This document shows positions 1 to 8,943 of a stretch of 64,000 nucleotides of DNA, in pieces (position 1 is the first letter of the stretch; every line of letters begins with the position of its first letter). This DNA is from Comamonadaceae bacterium (GTDB lineage: Bacteria > Pseudomonadota > Gammaproteobacteria > Burkholderiales > Burkholderiaceae_C): NCBI GenBank assembly GCA_027488215.1, contig JAIYCB010000014.1:1-64000 (forward strand), in the 5' to 3' direction. A program made the position numbers and the translations under genes. The notes below the pieces were generated by a model. The model was not told where the DNA came from, made no database searches, and saw only the letters and a program-made list of their open reading frames with translations.

Positions 1-2744
1 CGCCCGCGCAGCTGGTGCAGCTGGGCCAGGCCGAATTTGTCGGCGCGTGAAATCACGATGGTGTTGGCCGTGGGCACGTCGATGCCGGTCTCGATGATGG
101 TCGAGCACAGCAAGATGTTGTAGCGCTGGGCCACAAAGTCGCGCATCACGCGCTCCAGCTCGCGCTCGGGCATCTGACCGTGGGCCACGGCGATGCGGGC
201 TTCGGGCAGGATTTCTTCGAGCTTCTGACGGCGGTTTTCGATGGTCTCGACTTCGTTGTGCAAAAAGTAGCACTGCCCGCCGCGCTTGAGTTCGCGCAGC
301 ACCGCCTCGCGGATCACGCCCGTGCCCTCGTTGCGCACAAAGGTCTTGATGGCCAGACGGCGCTGCGGCGCGGTGGCGATCACGCTCAAGTCGCGCAGAC
401 CTTCGAGCGCCATGCCCATGGTGCGGGGGATGGGCGTGGCCGTGAGCGTGAGCACATCCACTTCGGCGCGCAGGGCTTTCATGGCCTCTTTGTGGCGCAC
501 GCCAAAGCGGTGTTCCTCGTCAATGATCAAGAGGCCCAGGTTCTTGAAGTGGGTCTTCTCGGACAGCAGCTTGTGCGTGCCGACCACAATGTCCACCGTG
601 CCGTCTTCGATGCCTTTCATGGCCGCAGTGACTTCTTTGCCCGAGCGAAAGCGCGAGACCTCGGCCACCTTGACGGGCCATTTGGCAAAGCGGTCTTTGA
701 GCGTCTGGTAATGCTGCTCGGCCAGCAGCGTGGTGGGCGCCAGCAGGGCGACCTGCTTGCCGCCCGTCACGGCCACAAAGGCGGCACGCAGGGCGACTTC
801 GGTCTTGCCAAAACCCACGTCGCCGCAGACCAGGCGGTCCATGGGGCGCGGGCTGATCATGTCTTGAATGACGCAGTGGATGGCGGCCTTTTGGTCGGCG
901 GTTTCTTCAAAGCCGAAGTCGTTGGCAAAGGTCTCGTAATCCTGCGGGCTGTAGCGGAACGGGTGGCCCTCGCGTGCGGCGCGGCGGGCGTAGATGTTGA
1001 GCAACTCGGCGGCGGCGTCGCGCACCTGCTCGGCGGCGCGGCGTTTGGCCTTTTCCCATTGGCCAGAGCCCAGTTTGTGCAGCGGCGCTTCGTCGGCGCT
1101 CACGCCCGTGTAGCGGCCAATCAGTTGCAGCTGGCTCACAGGCACATAGAGCGTGGCCTTGTCGGCGTATTCCAGGTGCAAGAACTCTTGCAGGGCAGGC
1201 GTGCCGTCTTCGTTTTTCTGGCCCATGTCCATGTTGACCAGACCCCGGTAACGGCCAATGCCGTGGGCACTGTGCACCACCGGGTCGCCCACATTCAGCT
1301 CGCTCAGGTCTTTGATCAGCGCTTCCACGTCGCTGACCTGTTCCTGCTTCTTGCGGCGGCGGGTGACCGCCCCCGCCGCGAAGAGTTCAGTCTCAGTGAC
1401 CAGGTCGATGTTGTGCTCGAACCAGTGGAAACCGCTGACCAGTGCAGCGGTGGCCATGCCGACCTTTTCGTCGCTGGTCAAAAAGGATTGCAGGCTGTCG
1501 AACACAGGCGGAGTAAGGCCACTTGATCGCACGAAGTCGAGCAGGCTTTCGCGGCGGCCATCGCTTTCGGCCAAGATCAGCACGCGGCTGGCGCTGCTGC
1601 GGATGTGCGCTTGCAACCTGGCCAGCGGGTCTTCGGCGCCGCGCACCACCGTCAGATCGGGCAGAGGCTGGGCGAGGGTGTTGTCGGCCACGTCCTGCGT
1701 GCCTGCGCGCAAAGCCAGCTGCGCGTGGCCATTGGTCAGGGTGTAGAACTGCTCGGCGCTCAAAAACAGCGCATCGGGCGGCAGCACAGGCCGCTCGGGG
1801 TCGCCCTGCACCAAGCGGTAGCGGTCGCGGGTGTCTTGCCAAAAGCGCTGGAAGGCGGGTTCCAGATCGCCGTGCAGCACCACGGTGGCGGCATCGGCCT
1901 GTCCAGCGCCCAGATAGTCAAAGACCGTGGCGGTTTCTTCAAAGAACAGCGGCAGGTAGTACTCAATGCCCGCCGTGGCCACGCCATTGCCCATGTCTTT
2001 GTAGATGCGGCTTTTGGTCGGGTCGCCTTCGAGCAGTTCGCGCCAGCGGCTGCGAAAGCGCGCTCGGGCCGCCTCGTCCATTGGGAATTCGCGCCCTGGC
2101 AACAGCCGCACCTCGGGCACGGGATAGAGGCTGCGCTGGCTGTCGGGGTCAAAGGTGCGGATGGAATCGATCTCGTCGTCGAACAGATCCACCCGGTAAG
2201 GCACCAGCGAGCCCATGGGGAAGAGGTCAATCAGCCCGCCGCGCACCGCGTATTCGCCGGGGCTGACCACTTGGCTGACGTGCGAGTAACCCGCTAAGGT
2301 CAGCTGGGCCTTGAGTTGGGCTTCGTCGAGCTTTTGCTTGACCTTGAATTCAAACGTGTAGCCCGCCAGAAAAGACGGCGGGGCCAGGCGGTACAGCGCG
2401 GTGGTGGCCGGAACCAACACCACGTCGGCGCTTTCGGTATGGTTGCGCTGCTTGATGCGCCAGAGTGTGGCCAAGCGCTCAGAGATCAAGTCCTGGTGCG
2501 GCGAAAAAGTGTCGTAGGGCAGGGTTTCCCAGTCGGGGAACATCACGCAGCGCAGACCAGGCGCAAAAAACGCCAGCTCGTCCATCAGCCGCTGGGCATC
2601 GGCAGCGTCGGCGGTGACGATGGCGGTGAGCTTGACGGCCTTTTTTTCGCGCTCGGCCAGCTGGGCCAGCAGCACGGCATCGGCCGATCCGAAAGGGCGG
2701 GGCAAGGTGAATCGTTTGCCGGAAATCAGGCTGGGCAGTTGCAT
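1..2744 (-). CDS. mfd: Transcription-repair coupling factor Mfd (3' end outside window)
   Basis: Mfd is a cytoplasmic DNA translocase that removes RNA polymerase stalled at lesions and recruits UvrA. About 914 residues are present of a usual ~1150; the C-terminal part lies beyond the window start. Visible in order: a UvrB-like N-terminal module (PDWETLPYD near residue 70), the polymerase-interacting segment (VVHSAHGIGRYRGL near 480), Walker A GDVGFGKT near 641 and the DEEH box near 742, followed by helicase motif III-like LTATPIPRT. The start is the ATG at 2744, the first Met consistent with the family N-terminus. It is divergent from ispD. A terminator-like hairpin sits 15 nt upstream of this start codon. 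Confidence 0.97.
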   Translation of the reverse strand, partial: MQLPSLISGKRFTLPRPFGSADAVLLAQLAEREKKAVKLTAIVTADAADAQRLMDELAFFAPGLRCVMFPDWETLPYDTFSPHQDLISERLATLWRIKQRNHTESADVVLVPATTALYRLAPPSFLAGYTFEFKVKQKLDEAQLKAQLTLAGYSHVSQVVSPGEYAVRGGLIDLFPMGSLVPYRVDLFDDEIDSIRTFDPDSQRSLYPVPEVRLLPGREFPMDEAARARFRSRWRELLEGDPTKSRIYKDMGNGVATAGIEYYLPLFFEETATVFDYLGAGQADAATVVLHGDLEPAFQRFWQDTRDRYRLVQGDPERPVLPPDALFLSAEQFYTLTNGHAQLALRAGTQDVADNTLAQPLPDLTVVRGAEDPLARLQAHIRSSASRVLILAESDGRRESLLDFVRSSGLTPPVFDSLQSFLTSDEKVGMATAALVSGFHWFEHNIDLVTETELFAAGAVTRRRKKQEQVSDVEALIKDLSELNVGDPVVHSAHGIGRYRGLVNMDMGQKNEDGTPALQEFLHLEYADKATLYVPVSQLQLIGRYTGVSADEAPLHKLGSGQWEKAKRRAAEQVRDAAAELLNIYARRAAREGHPFRYSPQDYETFANDFGFEETADQKAAIHCVIQDMISPRPMDRLVCGDVGFGKTEVALRAAFVAVTGGKQVALLAPTTLLAEQHYQTLKDRFAKWPVKVAEVSRFRSGKEVTAAMKGIEDGTVDIVVGTHKLLSEKTHFKNLGLLIIDEEHRFGVRHKEAMKALRAEVDVLTLTATPIPRTMGMALEGLRDLSVIATAPQRRLAIKTFVRNEGTGVIREAVLRELKRGGQCYFLHNEVETIENRRQKLEEILPEARIAVAHGQMPERELERVMRDFVAQRYNILLCSTIIETGIDVPTANTIVISRADKFGLAQLHQLRG

Positions 2745-2758
2745 GGCGGTGCCAATGA

Positions 2759-2798
2759 GAAAAAGCAAAACACCCCCCGCCATGATGGAGGGGGGTGT
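2759..2798 (-). terminator. Terminator-like hairpin in the mfd leader
   Basis: On the minus strand, a perfect 9-bp stem (ACACCCCCC at 2770-2778 with GGGGGGTGT at 2790-2798, 11-nt loop) is followed by the U-rich tract TTTTGCTTTTT. This is the form of a rho-independent terminator, yet it lies only ~15-50 nt before the mfd start codon. It could be an attenuator, or it could stop antisense transcripts arising near ispD. Confidence 0.6.
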
Positions 2799-2897
2799 GG
2801 GAATGTCGGAATGGGGTTGATTTTAGAAGCTTTGTGCTGTCAGGAAGGTCTGAGACGGTCGACAGGCACAGTTTCTACAAAACTACAATGTCTTGCC

Positions 2898-3623
2898 ATG
2901 AGCACTCGCCCCAACTCGCCCCGCTTTCATGCCCTGGTCCCTTGTGCAGGCACCGGAAGCCGTGCAGGCACATCTCAACCCAAGCAATACCAGACGGTGG
3001 CGGGCCAGCCTATGGTCATGCACACCGTGCAGGCCCTGGCGCAGGTGCAGCAGATTGCGCAGGGTTGGGTGGTGCTGTCAACTGGTGATGACTTCGTCTG
3101 GCCCGTTGGTGCGCACTGGCCAGCGCATTTTGATCGGCTCCGCTGTGGCGGGGCCACCCGCGCCGAGAGCGTGTGCAATGGTCTTGCTGCCATGCTCGTC
3201 GCAGGCGTGCCCGTAGATGATTGGGTGTTGGTGCACGATGCAGCGCGTTGCTTGGTCACGCCCGAGGCGGTGGCGGCACTCATGGATGCTTGCCGCGACG
3301 ACCCGGTAGGCGGATTGCTGGCTATGCCCCTGCCTGACACGCTCAAGACCCAAAAAACTGGTGAAGTGCCACGGGTGGACGCCACCGTGCCGCGCGAAGG
3401 CAAGTGGCTGGCGCAGACGCCACAGATGTTTCGCCTTGGGGCTTTACACCAGGCGCTTGCGCAGGCTGCGGAGACGGGTTTTGCAGGCATCACCGACGAG
3501 GCCAGTGCCATGGAGCGCTTGGGCCTCGCTCCTCGTCTGGTGCCAGGCTCGGCCATGAATTTGAAAGTCACTTACCCTGCAGACTTCGCGTTTGCCGAGG
3601 CGGTTTTGAAAGGCCGAACATGA
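2898..3623 (+). CDS. ispD: 2-C-methyl-D-erythritol 4-phosphate cytidylyltransferase IspD
   Basis: IspD transfers CMP from CTP to 2-C-methyl-D-erythritol 4-phosphate, the third step of the non-mevalonate isoprenoid pathway. The 241-residue protein has the N-terminal nucleotide-binding loop [10 protein letters not shown] followed by PKQY near residue 28, the VHDAAR motif near 115 and TPQMFRL near 177. The second loop position is Cys where Ala is usual. The frame is open for ~580 nt upstream, but the ATG at 2898 begins the family N-terminus. The stop overlaps the ispF start (ACATGA), so ispD-ispF are probably translationally coupled. Confidence 0.96.
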   Translation: MSTRPNSPRFHALVPCAGTGSRAGTSQPKQYQTVAGQPMVMHTVQALAQVQQIAQGWVVLSTGDDFVWPVGAHWPAHFDRLRCGGATRAESVCNGLAAMLVAGVPVDDWVLVHDAARCLVTPEAVAALMDACRDDPVGGLLAMPLPDTLKTQKTGEVPRVDATVPREGKWLAQTPQMFRLGALHQALAQAAETGFAGITDEASAMERLGLAPRLVPGSAMNLKVTYPADFAFAEAVLKGRT

Positions 3624-4102
3624 ATATCCGTATAGGCGAAGGCTGGGACGTGCACGCGCTGGTGCCGGGGCGCAAGCTGATTTTGGGGGGTGTCGAGATC
3701 CCCCATAACGCGGGGCTGCTGGGCCATTCAGACGCCGATGTGCTGCTGCACGCCATCACCGATGCGGTGCTGGGTGCGGCGGGCTTGGGCGACATTGGGC
3801 GGCATTTCCCGGACACCGACGCGCAGTTCAAGGGCGCCAATTCTTCACTTTTGTTGCAGGAGGCCATGCGTCGCGTGCGGGCACATGGATGGGAGTTGGT
3901 GAATGTGGACAGCACCATCGTGGCCCAGGAGCCCAAACTGGCCCCGCACATGGCGGCCATCAACGCGGGAGTGGCCCAAGCGCTGAGGGTGCAAAGTGAT
4001 CAGGTCAATGTGAAGGCCAAAACCGCTGAAAAGCTGGGGCCAGTGGGCATGGGGCAAAGCATTGAGGCGCGTGCTGTGGCTTTGCTGTACAAGCCCACTT
4101 GA
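3620..4102 (+). CDS. ispF: 2-C-methyl-D-erythritol 2,4-cyclodiphosphate synthase IspF
   Basis: IspF cyclises CDP-methylerythritol phosphate to methylerythritol cyclodiphosphate, releasing CMP. At 160 residues it has the usual length. The metal-site motif GWDVHAL (Asp10, His12) is present, followed by [15 protein letters not shown] near 40 and [10 protein letters not shown] near 62. The C-terminal segment [12 protein letters not shown] near 132 is typical of the family. It overlaps the ispD stop by 4 nt and ends 25 nt before the convergent mog stop. Confidence 0.97.
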   Translation: MNIRIGEGWDVHALVPGRKLILGGVEIPHNAGLLGHSDADVLLHAITDAVLGAAGLGDIGRHFPDTDAQFKGANSSLLLQEAMRRVRAHGWELVNVDSTIVAQEPKLAPHMAAINAGVAQALRVQSDQVNVKAKTAEKLGPVGMGQSIEARAVALLYKPT

Positions 4103-4127
4103 AGGTGCTGCGGGCTGAGCCTGACGC

Positions 4128-4724
4128 TCAACGGGCTGGGCGGATCGCCGTTTTGGGGCGAAAGGCCTTGCAGACGTCGTCTCGGGTTTCCATGTAGGGC
4201 CCGCCGATCAAATCCACGCAATAGGGCACGGCCGCAAAAATGCCGTGCACCACGGCTTTGCCGTCAGCATCTTTGAGGCCTTCCAGAGTCTCGGCAATCG
4301 ATTTGGGCTGGCCTGGCAGGTTGATGATCAGGCTCTGACCCCGAATGACGGCCACTTGGCGCGACAAGATGGCCGTCGGAACAAATTTCAGGCTGATCTG
4401 GCGCATTTGCTCGCCAAAGCCGGGCATTTCCTTGTCGGCCACGGCCAGCGTGGCCTCGGGGGTCACGTCGCGCAGGGCGGGGCCTGTGCCGCCGGTGGTC
4501 AGCACAAGGCTGCAACCGGCGTCCACCAGCTCGATCAAGGTGGCGCTGATGCGCTCTTTTTCGTCGGGGATCAGGCGCGGTTCGAAGCTGATGGGGTTAT
4601 GCAGGGCACGTGTCAACCACTCTTGCAGCGCAGGCAGGCCTTTGTCTTCGTAAACGCCGGTGCTGGCGCGATCGCTGATGGACACGATGCCGATCTTGAC
4701 CGGGTCAAACTGGGATTCACTCAT
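4128..4724 (-). CDS. mog: Molybdopterin adenylyltransferase (Mog-type)
   Basis: Mog activates molybdopterin by adenylylation before molybdate insertion. The 198-residue protein (E. coli Mog is 195) begins with the KIGIVSISDRAS strand, and carries the signature TTGGTGPALRDVTPEAT near residue 85 and LPGQPKSIAETLEGL near 145. The ATG at 4724 is chosen because the longer frame adds 28 residues unlike the family. Its 5' end overlaps the upstream darP stop by 8 nt, so both are probably co-transcribed. No other molybdenum-cofactor synthesis gene is in the window. Confidence 0.92.
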   Translation of the reverse strand: MSESQFDPVKIGIVSISDRASTGVYEDKGLPALQEWLTRALHNPISFEPRLIPDEKERISATLIELVDAGCSLVLTTGGTGPALRDVTPEATLAVADKEMPGFGEQMRQISLKFVPTAILSRQVAVIRGQSLIINLPGQPKSIAETLEGLKDADGKAVVHGIFAAVPYCVDLIGGPYMETRDDVCKAFRPKTAIRPAR

Positions 4725-5376
4725 CTTCGGTGTCCTCTTCGGGGGTGTTGTCACTTTCGCCACCGGTGAGCACGCTGCGCACCAGCTTGAACAGCTCGCG
4801 GTAAGCACGGCCCTGGCGCGGGGCCAGGCCTTGTGACACGGCCGCGTTGGTCACCGGCACGGCGTCCTTGCGGGCTTGGCGCACCAGGGCGCGCAGTTGC
4901 TGGATGTCGGTTTGCGGGTGGTGTTCGATCCATTCGCCTACAGCGGCATCGTCGGCGATCAGGCGGTCGCGCCAGGCCTCTGCCAGGTGCAGGGCTTGGG
5001 TATCTTTGGCGCTGCCCAGGCGCTGGATGTCGAGCGCCTCGCGCACGGCTTGCAGGGTTTCAGGGCTGAGCAGGCGCATTTGTTTGCCGATGAATTGCAT
5101 CTGGCGGCGCTTGCCTTCGAAGTTGGTAATGCGCTTGGCCTCGGCCAGGCCTTCCACCAGTTTGTCGGGCAGGGCCAGGCCCTCCATCAGGTCGCGGCGC
5201 AGGGTCAGCAAGGCCGTGCCGAGTTCTTGCAGTTCGGTGCTTTCGCGTTTGAGTTCGGTACGGCTGGGGCCATCGAGGCCACCTTTGAGCTCGCGCTTGT
5301 ACTCCAGGTCCAGTTCGCTGCCTTCGGCAACAAACTGACCGCGCACGAAATAGCCTTTTTTGGGTTTACGGGACAT
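4717..5376 (-). CDS. darP: Ribosome-associated protein DarP/YjgA (DUF615)
   Basis: DUF615 proteins bind late 50S assembly intermediates in E. coli (DarP, formerly YjgA). The 219-residue protein is basic and helical, with the family core ELKRESTELQELGTALLTL near residue 37 and KRITNFEGKRRQMQFIGKQMR near 74. The C-terminal tail is acidic (ESDNTPEEDTEDE). The ATG at 5376 starts MSRKPKKG; the open frame upstream of it does not resemble the family. It is divergent from pmbA, an arrangement common in Betaproteobacteria, and the two overlap in function only loosely. Confidence 0.9.
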   Translation of the reverse strand: MSRKPKKGYFVRGQFVAEGSELDLEYKRELKGGLDGPSRTELKRESTELQELGTALLTLRRDLMEGLALPDKLVEGLAEAKRITNFEGKRRQMQFIGKQMRLLSPETLQAVREALDIQRLGSAKDTQALHLAEAWRDRLIADDAAVGEWIEHHPQTDIQQLRALVRQARKDAVPVTNAAVSQGLAPRQGRAYRELFKLVRSVLTGGESDNTPEEDTEDE

Positions 5377-5480
5377 GACTGGGGAAACTCGTTCTTGTAG
5401 GCAGCGCAACAGGCTGGGTGGCAAGTATCATAGCGGCCACTGCGGGCCCAGCGCCCGCCATTTTTTTCGAGATCCCTTCC

Positions 5481-6890
5481 GTGAAAAGCTCCGTGAAAAA
5501 AAACGCCTCCGCCCATGCTGCCCAAGCGCAAGCCCACGACGGCTTCAGCTACTCTCGCGACCATTTTGAAGAGTTGGTCGACATCGCCCTGCACCATGCC
5601 AAAAAACTGGGTGCCACCAACGCGGGGGCCGAAGCGTCTGAAGGTTGCGGATTGTCGGTCAGCGTGCGCAAGGGCGAGCTGGAAAACGTGGAGCGCAACC
5701 GCGACAAGTCGCTGGGCGTGACGGTCTATGTGGGCCACCGCAGGGGCAATGCCAGTACCTCGGACTTTTCCAAAGCAGCGATCGAGCGCACGGTGCAGGC
5801 GGCCTATGACATCGCCCGCTTCACGGCGGAGGACCCCATTGCTGGTTTGCCCGATGAGGCCGACATCGAAACCAACCACCGCGATCTGGATTTGTTCCAC
5901 CCCTGGGCCATCGACAGCGAAGAAGCGGCCAAGTTGGCCATGCAGTGCGAAGCTGCGGCGCTTAAAACCAGCCGCCGCATCACCAACAGCGACGGCGCGG
6001 CCGTGTCGGCCCAGCAAAGCCATTTTTTCAGCGCGCACACGCACGGCTTTCGCGGTGGTTATGCCAGCTCGCGCCACAGCGTTTCGGTGGCACCCATCGC
6101 CAAACTGCCAGGCCGGAACGCCGAGATGCAGCGCGATGCCTGGTACACATCGATGCGTTCGGCCGAAGAGTTGGCCTCGGTCGAGGCGGTGGGGCGCTAC
6201 GCCGCCGAGCGTGCTTTGTCGCGCTTGGGGGCGCGCAAAATCGCCACCACAGAATGTCCGGTCTTGTTCGAGTCCCCCGTGGCCGCAGGCTTGCTGGGTG
6301 GTTTTGTGCAGGCCGTGAGCGGCGGTGCGCTCTACCGCAAGAGCAGCTTCTTGCTGGACTCGCTCGGCAAAAAAGTCTTCCCCAAGCACATCGACATCGA
6401 AGAGGACCCCTTTGTCATGCGCGGCAAAGGCAGCTCGCCTTTTGACGATGAAGGTGTGCGCTCTGCGCGCCGTCAGGTGGTCAAGGGCGGCCGTGTCGAG
6501 GGTTACTTTTTGTCGAGCTATTCGGCCCGCAAACTGGGCATGAAGACCACGGGCAACTCGGGCGGTTCACACAACCTGTCGCTGACTTCGCGCCTGACAC
6601 AACCGGGTGACGATCTCAACGCCATGCTGCAAAAACTGGGCACGGGCTTGTTCGTGATCGAGTTGATGGGCCAAGGCGTGAACTACGTGACGGGTGACTA
6701 TTCACGCGGTGCCAGTGGCTTTTGGGTGGAAAACGGTCAAATCGCCTACCCGGTGCACGAGATCACCATCGCGGGCAACCTCAAAGACATGTTCAAGGGC
6801 ATTGAGGCGGTGGGCGCTGACACCTACAACATGGGGGCCAAATCCACCGGCTCCATCTTGGTCAACCGCATGAAGCTGGCGGGCAGTTAA
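5481..6890 (+). CDS. pmbA: Metalloprotease PmbA/TldE homologue
   Basis: PmbA/TldE pairs with TldD in a cytoplasmic metalloprotease that trims modified peptides and degrades unfolded ones. The protein is ~469 residues, the usual length. Family blocks visible are AGAEASEGCGLSVSVRKGE near 33, RDKSLGVTVYVG near 60, the mid-protein SPVAAGLLGGF block and the C-terminal YSRGASGFWVENG. The start is uncertain: no ATG precedes the conserved region, and candidates are GTG at 5481, 5493 or 5418. I chose 5481. It is divergent from darP and 13 nt upstream of the EamA permease. Confidence 0.93.
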   Translation: MKSSVKKNASAHAAQAQAHDGFSYSRDHFEELVDIALHHAKKLGATNAGAEASEGCGLSVSVRKGELENVERNRDKSLGVTVYVGHRRGNASTSDFSKAAIERTVQAAYDIARFTAEDPIAGLPDEADIETNHRDLDLFHPWAIDSEEAAKLAMQCEAAALKTSRRITNSDGAAVSAQQSHFFSAHTHGFRGGYASSRHSVSVAPIAKLPGRNAEMQRDAWYTSMRSAEELASVEAVGRYAAERALSRLGARKIATTECPVLFESPVAAGLLGGFVQAVSGGALYRKSSFLLDSLGKKVFPKHIDIEEDPFVMRGKGSSPFDDEGVRSARRQVVKGGRVEGYFLSSYSARKLGMKTTGNSGGSHNLSLTSRLTQPGDDLNAMLQKLGTGLFVIELMGQGVNYVTGDYSRGASGFWVENGQIAYPVHEITIAGNLKDMFKGIEAVGADTYNMGAKSTGSILVNRMKLAGS

Positions 6891-6903
6891 GGCCTGCTGC
6901 GCT

Positions 6904-7794
6904 GTGCAGGCAGAACTTTTGGCGGCGCTGGCCGCTTTGTCATGGGCGGTGGGCAGTTTATTCTCAGCGGCGGCTTCGAGCCGCATGGGCGCTTTTGCCT
7001 TCACCCGCTGGCGCTTGTTTTTTGCGCTCACCTTGCTGTGGGCGCTGGCGTTGTTCACCGGTCAATGGCGCAGCCTGGATGCCTCCCACATAGCGTTGTT
7101 GGCTTTATCGGGATTCATTGGTATTTTTATTGGCGACACGGCACTGTTTGCCTGCATGAACCGGCTGGGGCCGCGCCGCAGCGGTGTGTTGTTTGCCACG
7201 CACGCCATTTTTTCGACCTTGCTGGCCTGGTTGTTTTTGGGTGAAACCCTGTGGGGCTGGACTTTGGTGGGGGGCAGCTTGCTGGTCTCGGGTGTCATGG
7301 TGGCGATAGTCTGGGGCCGCCGCGAGAGCGAAACCCATGCCTGGGAAAACACCCAAGGGTCCTTATGGAAGGGTGTTTTGCTGGGGTTGCTGGCGGCCGC
7401 CAGCCATTCGGCCGCTACCTTGATGATCAAGCCTTTGATGGTGGCGGGTGTGGACGCCGTGTCTGCTTCTGCCGTGCGCACATCGGCCAGTTTTTTGGCG
7501 CACTTGGCCTTGCTGTGGGCGGGTGCCAAAGTGGCACGGCTGCAAAGCCCCCTGACCCCCAGCACCTTACTCAACACGGCTGCCAGTGCAGTGGTGGCGA
7601 TGGCCTTGGGCATGACTCTGGTGTCGCAAGCGCTGAAAACCGGTCAGGCCAATTTGGTAGGAATTTTTTCCTCCTTGACCCCAATTTTGCTGTTACCGCT
7701 GCTCTGGGTGGTCTACCGCCGCCACCCGGCTTGGGGGGCTTGGGGAGGGGCTGTGATGGCGGTGGTCGGGGCGGCGCTGATTTTGGTGCAGTGA
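6904..7794 (+). CDS. EamA/DMT-family permease
   Basis: This is a 296-residue inner-membrane protein with about ten hydrophobic segments in two homologous EamA halves, typical of drug/metabolite transporters. The substrate cannot be told from sequence. The first half ends near LVSGVMVAIVW and the second begins WKGVLLGLLAAASHSAATL; between them is a short cytoplasmic-type linker RRESETHAWENTQ. The start is a GTG at 6904, 13 nt after the pmbA stop, suggesting co-transcription. It converges on the deacetylase-fold gene 24 nt away. Confidence 0.85.
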   Translation: MQAELLAALAALSWAVGSLFSAAASSRMGAFAFTRWRLFFALTLLWALALFTGQWRSLDASHIALLALSGFIGIFIGDTALFACMNRLGPRRSGVLFATHAIFSTLLAWLFLGETLWGWTLVGGSLLVSGVMVAIVWGRRESETHAWENTQGSLWKGVLLGLLAAASHSAATLMIKPLMVAGVDAVSASAVRTSASFLAHLALLWAGAKVARLQSPLTPSTLLNTAASAVVAMALGMTLVSQALKTGQANLVGIFSSLTPILLLPLLWVVYRRHPAWGAWGGAVMAVVGAALILVQ

Positions 7795-7818
7795 GGTCAG
7801 TGCCTGGCCGCTTGCGTC

Positions 7819-8943
7819 TCAGGCCCAGTGCTTTTGCCGGATGTCTTCAAAATACCCGGCCAATGACTGCACCAGGCGGGCCTGTTCGGTTTGCAGTTTC
7901 TGCGCGGGCATTTGGTCGTGTTGACCGGTGAAGGGGCAGACCACTTCGGTCTTTAAACCGGTCATCTGCTCCAGCACCGACATGCCCCAAAAAGGCACCG
8001 AGACCGGGCAGTAACCGCCCTCGTGGGTCATGACCACGCGGCCTTGCGCGTGCTTGCGGGCCATGGCCAGTACCGCATCGGTCATCCAGCGAAAGGCCAC
8101 GCCGTCGAGCAGCATGCGGCCCAACGGGTCAAAGCGCCCGGCGTCGTAGCCACAGGCCACGATGATCAATTCGGGCTGGTAGGCGTCCAGCGCCGGGAGG
8201 ATGACTTTTTCAAACGACTCGCGGTAAGCCCCGAAGCCACATCCAGGGGGCAGGGGGATGTTGATGTTGTAGCCCGCGCCTGCTCCTTGACCGAGTTCAT
8301 CGGCCTCACCTTTGACGAACAAATAACCTGCTTGTTGGTGTACTGAAATCGTCAGCACATCGCTGCGATTTTCAAAACATTTTTGGGTGCCGTTGCCAAA
8401 GTGCACGTCCCAGTCCACGATGGCCACGCGCTGCAGGCCATGCACCTCCATGGCGTGTGCGGCGGCCAGGGCCGCATTGGCAAACACGCAAAAGCCCATG
8501 CCTTGCTCGGGTTCGGCATGGTGGCCCGGCGGGCGCGTCAGGGCATAGGCCATTTGCGCTTGCCCCTGCATGACTGCGTCCACAGCCGTGAGGGCGCAAC
8601 CGGCCGAGCGGCGCGCGGCGGCCCAACCGTTGGACGAGATGGGCGCGCCAATGCCGGTGTCGCCGCCACCGGCCAAAGCAATCTGCTCAACCTTGGCCAC
8701 GTAGTTGGCGCTGTGCAAACGGGTGAGTTCGTGCACTTGGGCGTCGCGTGCCGGGATGACCTTCAGATCGTGCATCAGGCCCGATTGCTGGATCAGGTTG
8801 TGCAGACGACGCTTGGGGTCGGCGTTTTCGATGTGGCGGTTGTAGGGCTCCACAAAGCCGCCGGGTTTGAGCATCAGGGCGTAGTTTCCCGGGTCGTGCC
8901 AAAAGCACAGCTCATCGGTTACATAGGCGGTGGTAGTCGTCAT
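7819..8943 (-). CDS. Histone deacetylase-fold amidohydrolase (acetylpolyamine amidohydrolase-like)
   Basis: Members of this zinc-enzyme family hydrolyse N-acetyl amides; bacterial ones often act on acetylated polyamines or other acetylated amines. The 374-residue protein keeps the catalytic machinery: PPGHHAEP with the His141-His142 dyad, DWDVHFGNGT with zinc ligands Asp179 and His181, and GYDAGRFDP with Asp267. The ATG at 8943 overlaps the tctA stop by 4 nt (ATGA), so it is translationally coupled to a transporter. That coupling suggests its substrate is the imported solute. Exact specificity is unknown. Confidence 0.9.
   Translation of the reverse strand: MTTTTAYVTDELCFWHDPGNYALMLKPGGFVEPYNRHIENADPKRRLHNLIQQSGLMHDLKVIPARDAQVHELTRLHSANYVAKVEQIALAGGGDTGIGAPISSNGWAAARRSAGCALTAVDAVMQGQAQMAYALTRPPGHHAEPEQGMGFCVFANAALAAAHAMEVHGLQRVAIVDWDVHFGNGTQKCFENRSDVLTISVHQQAGYLFVKGEADELGQGAGAGYNINIPLPPGCGFGAYRESFEKVILPALDAYQPELIIVACGYDAGRFDPLGRMLLDGVAFRWMTDAVLAMARKHAQGRVVMTHEGGYCPVSVPFWGMSVLEQMTGLKTEVVCPFTGQHDQMPAQKLQTEQARLVQSLAGYFEDIRQKHWA

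Noticed and set aside
180..1526. Long plus-strand open frame of 448 codons
   Set aside because: It lies wholly antisense to mfd, whose minus-strand frame carries Walker A and DEEH motifs; its His/Gly/Arg-rich product has no family features.
5205..6389. Minus-strand frame of 394 codons over pmbA
   Set aside because: pmbA is clearly coding on the other strand; this is a shadow frame running into darP.
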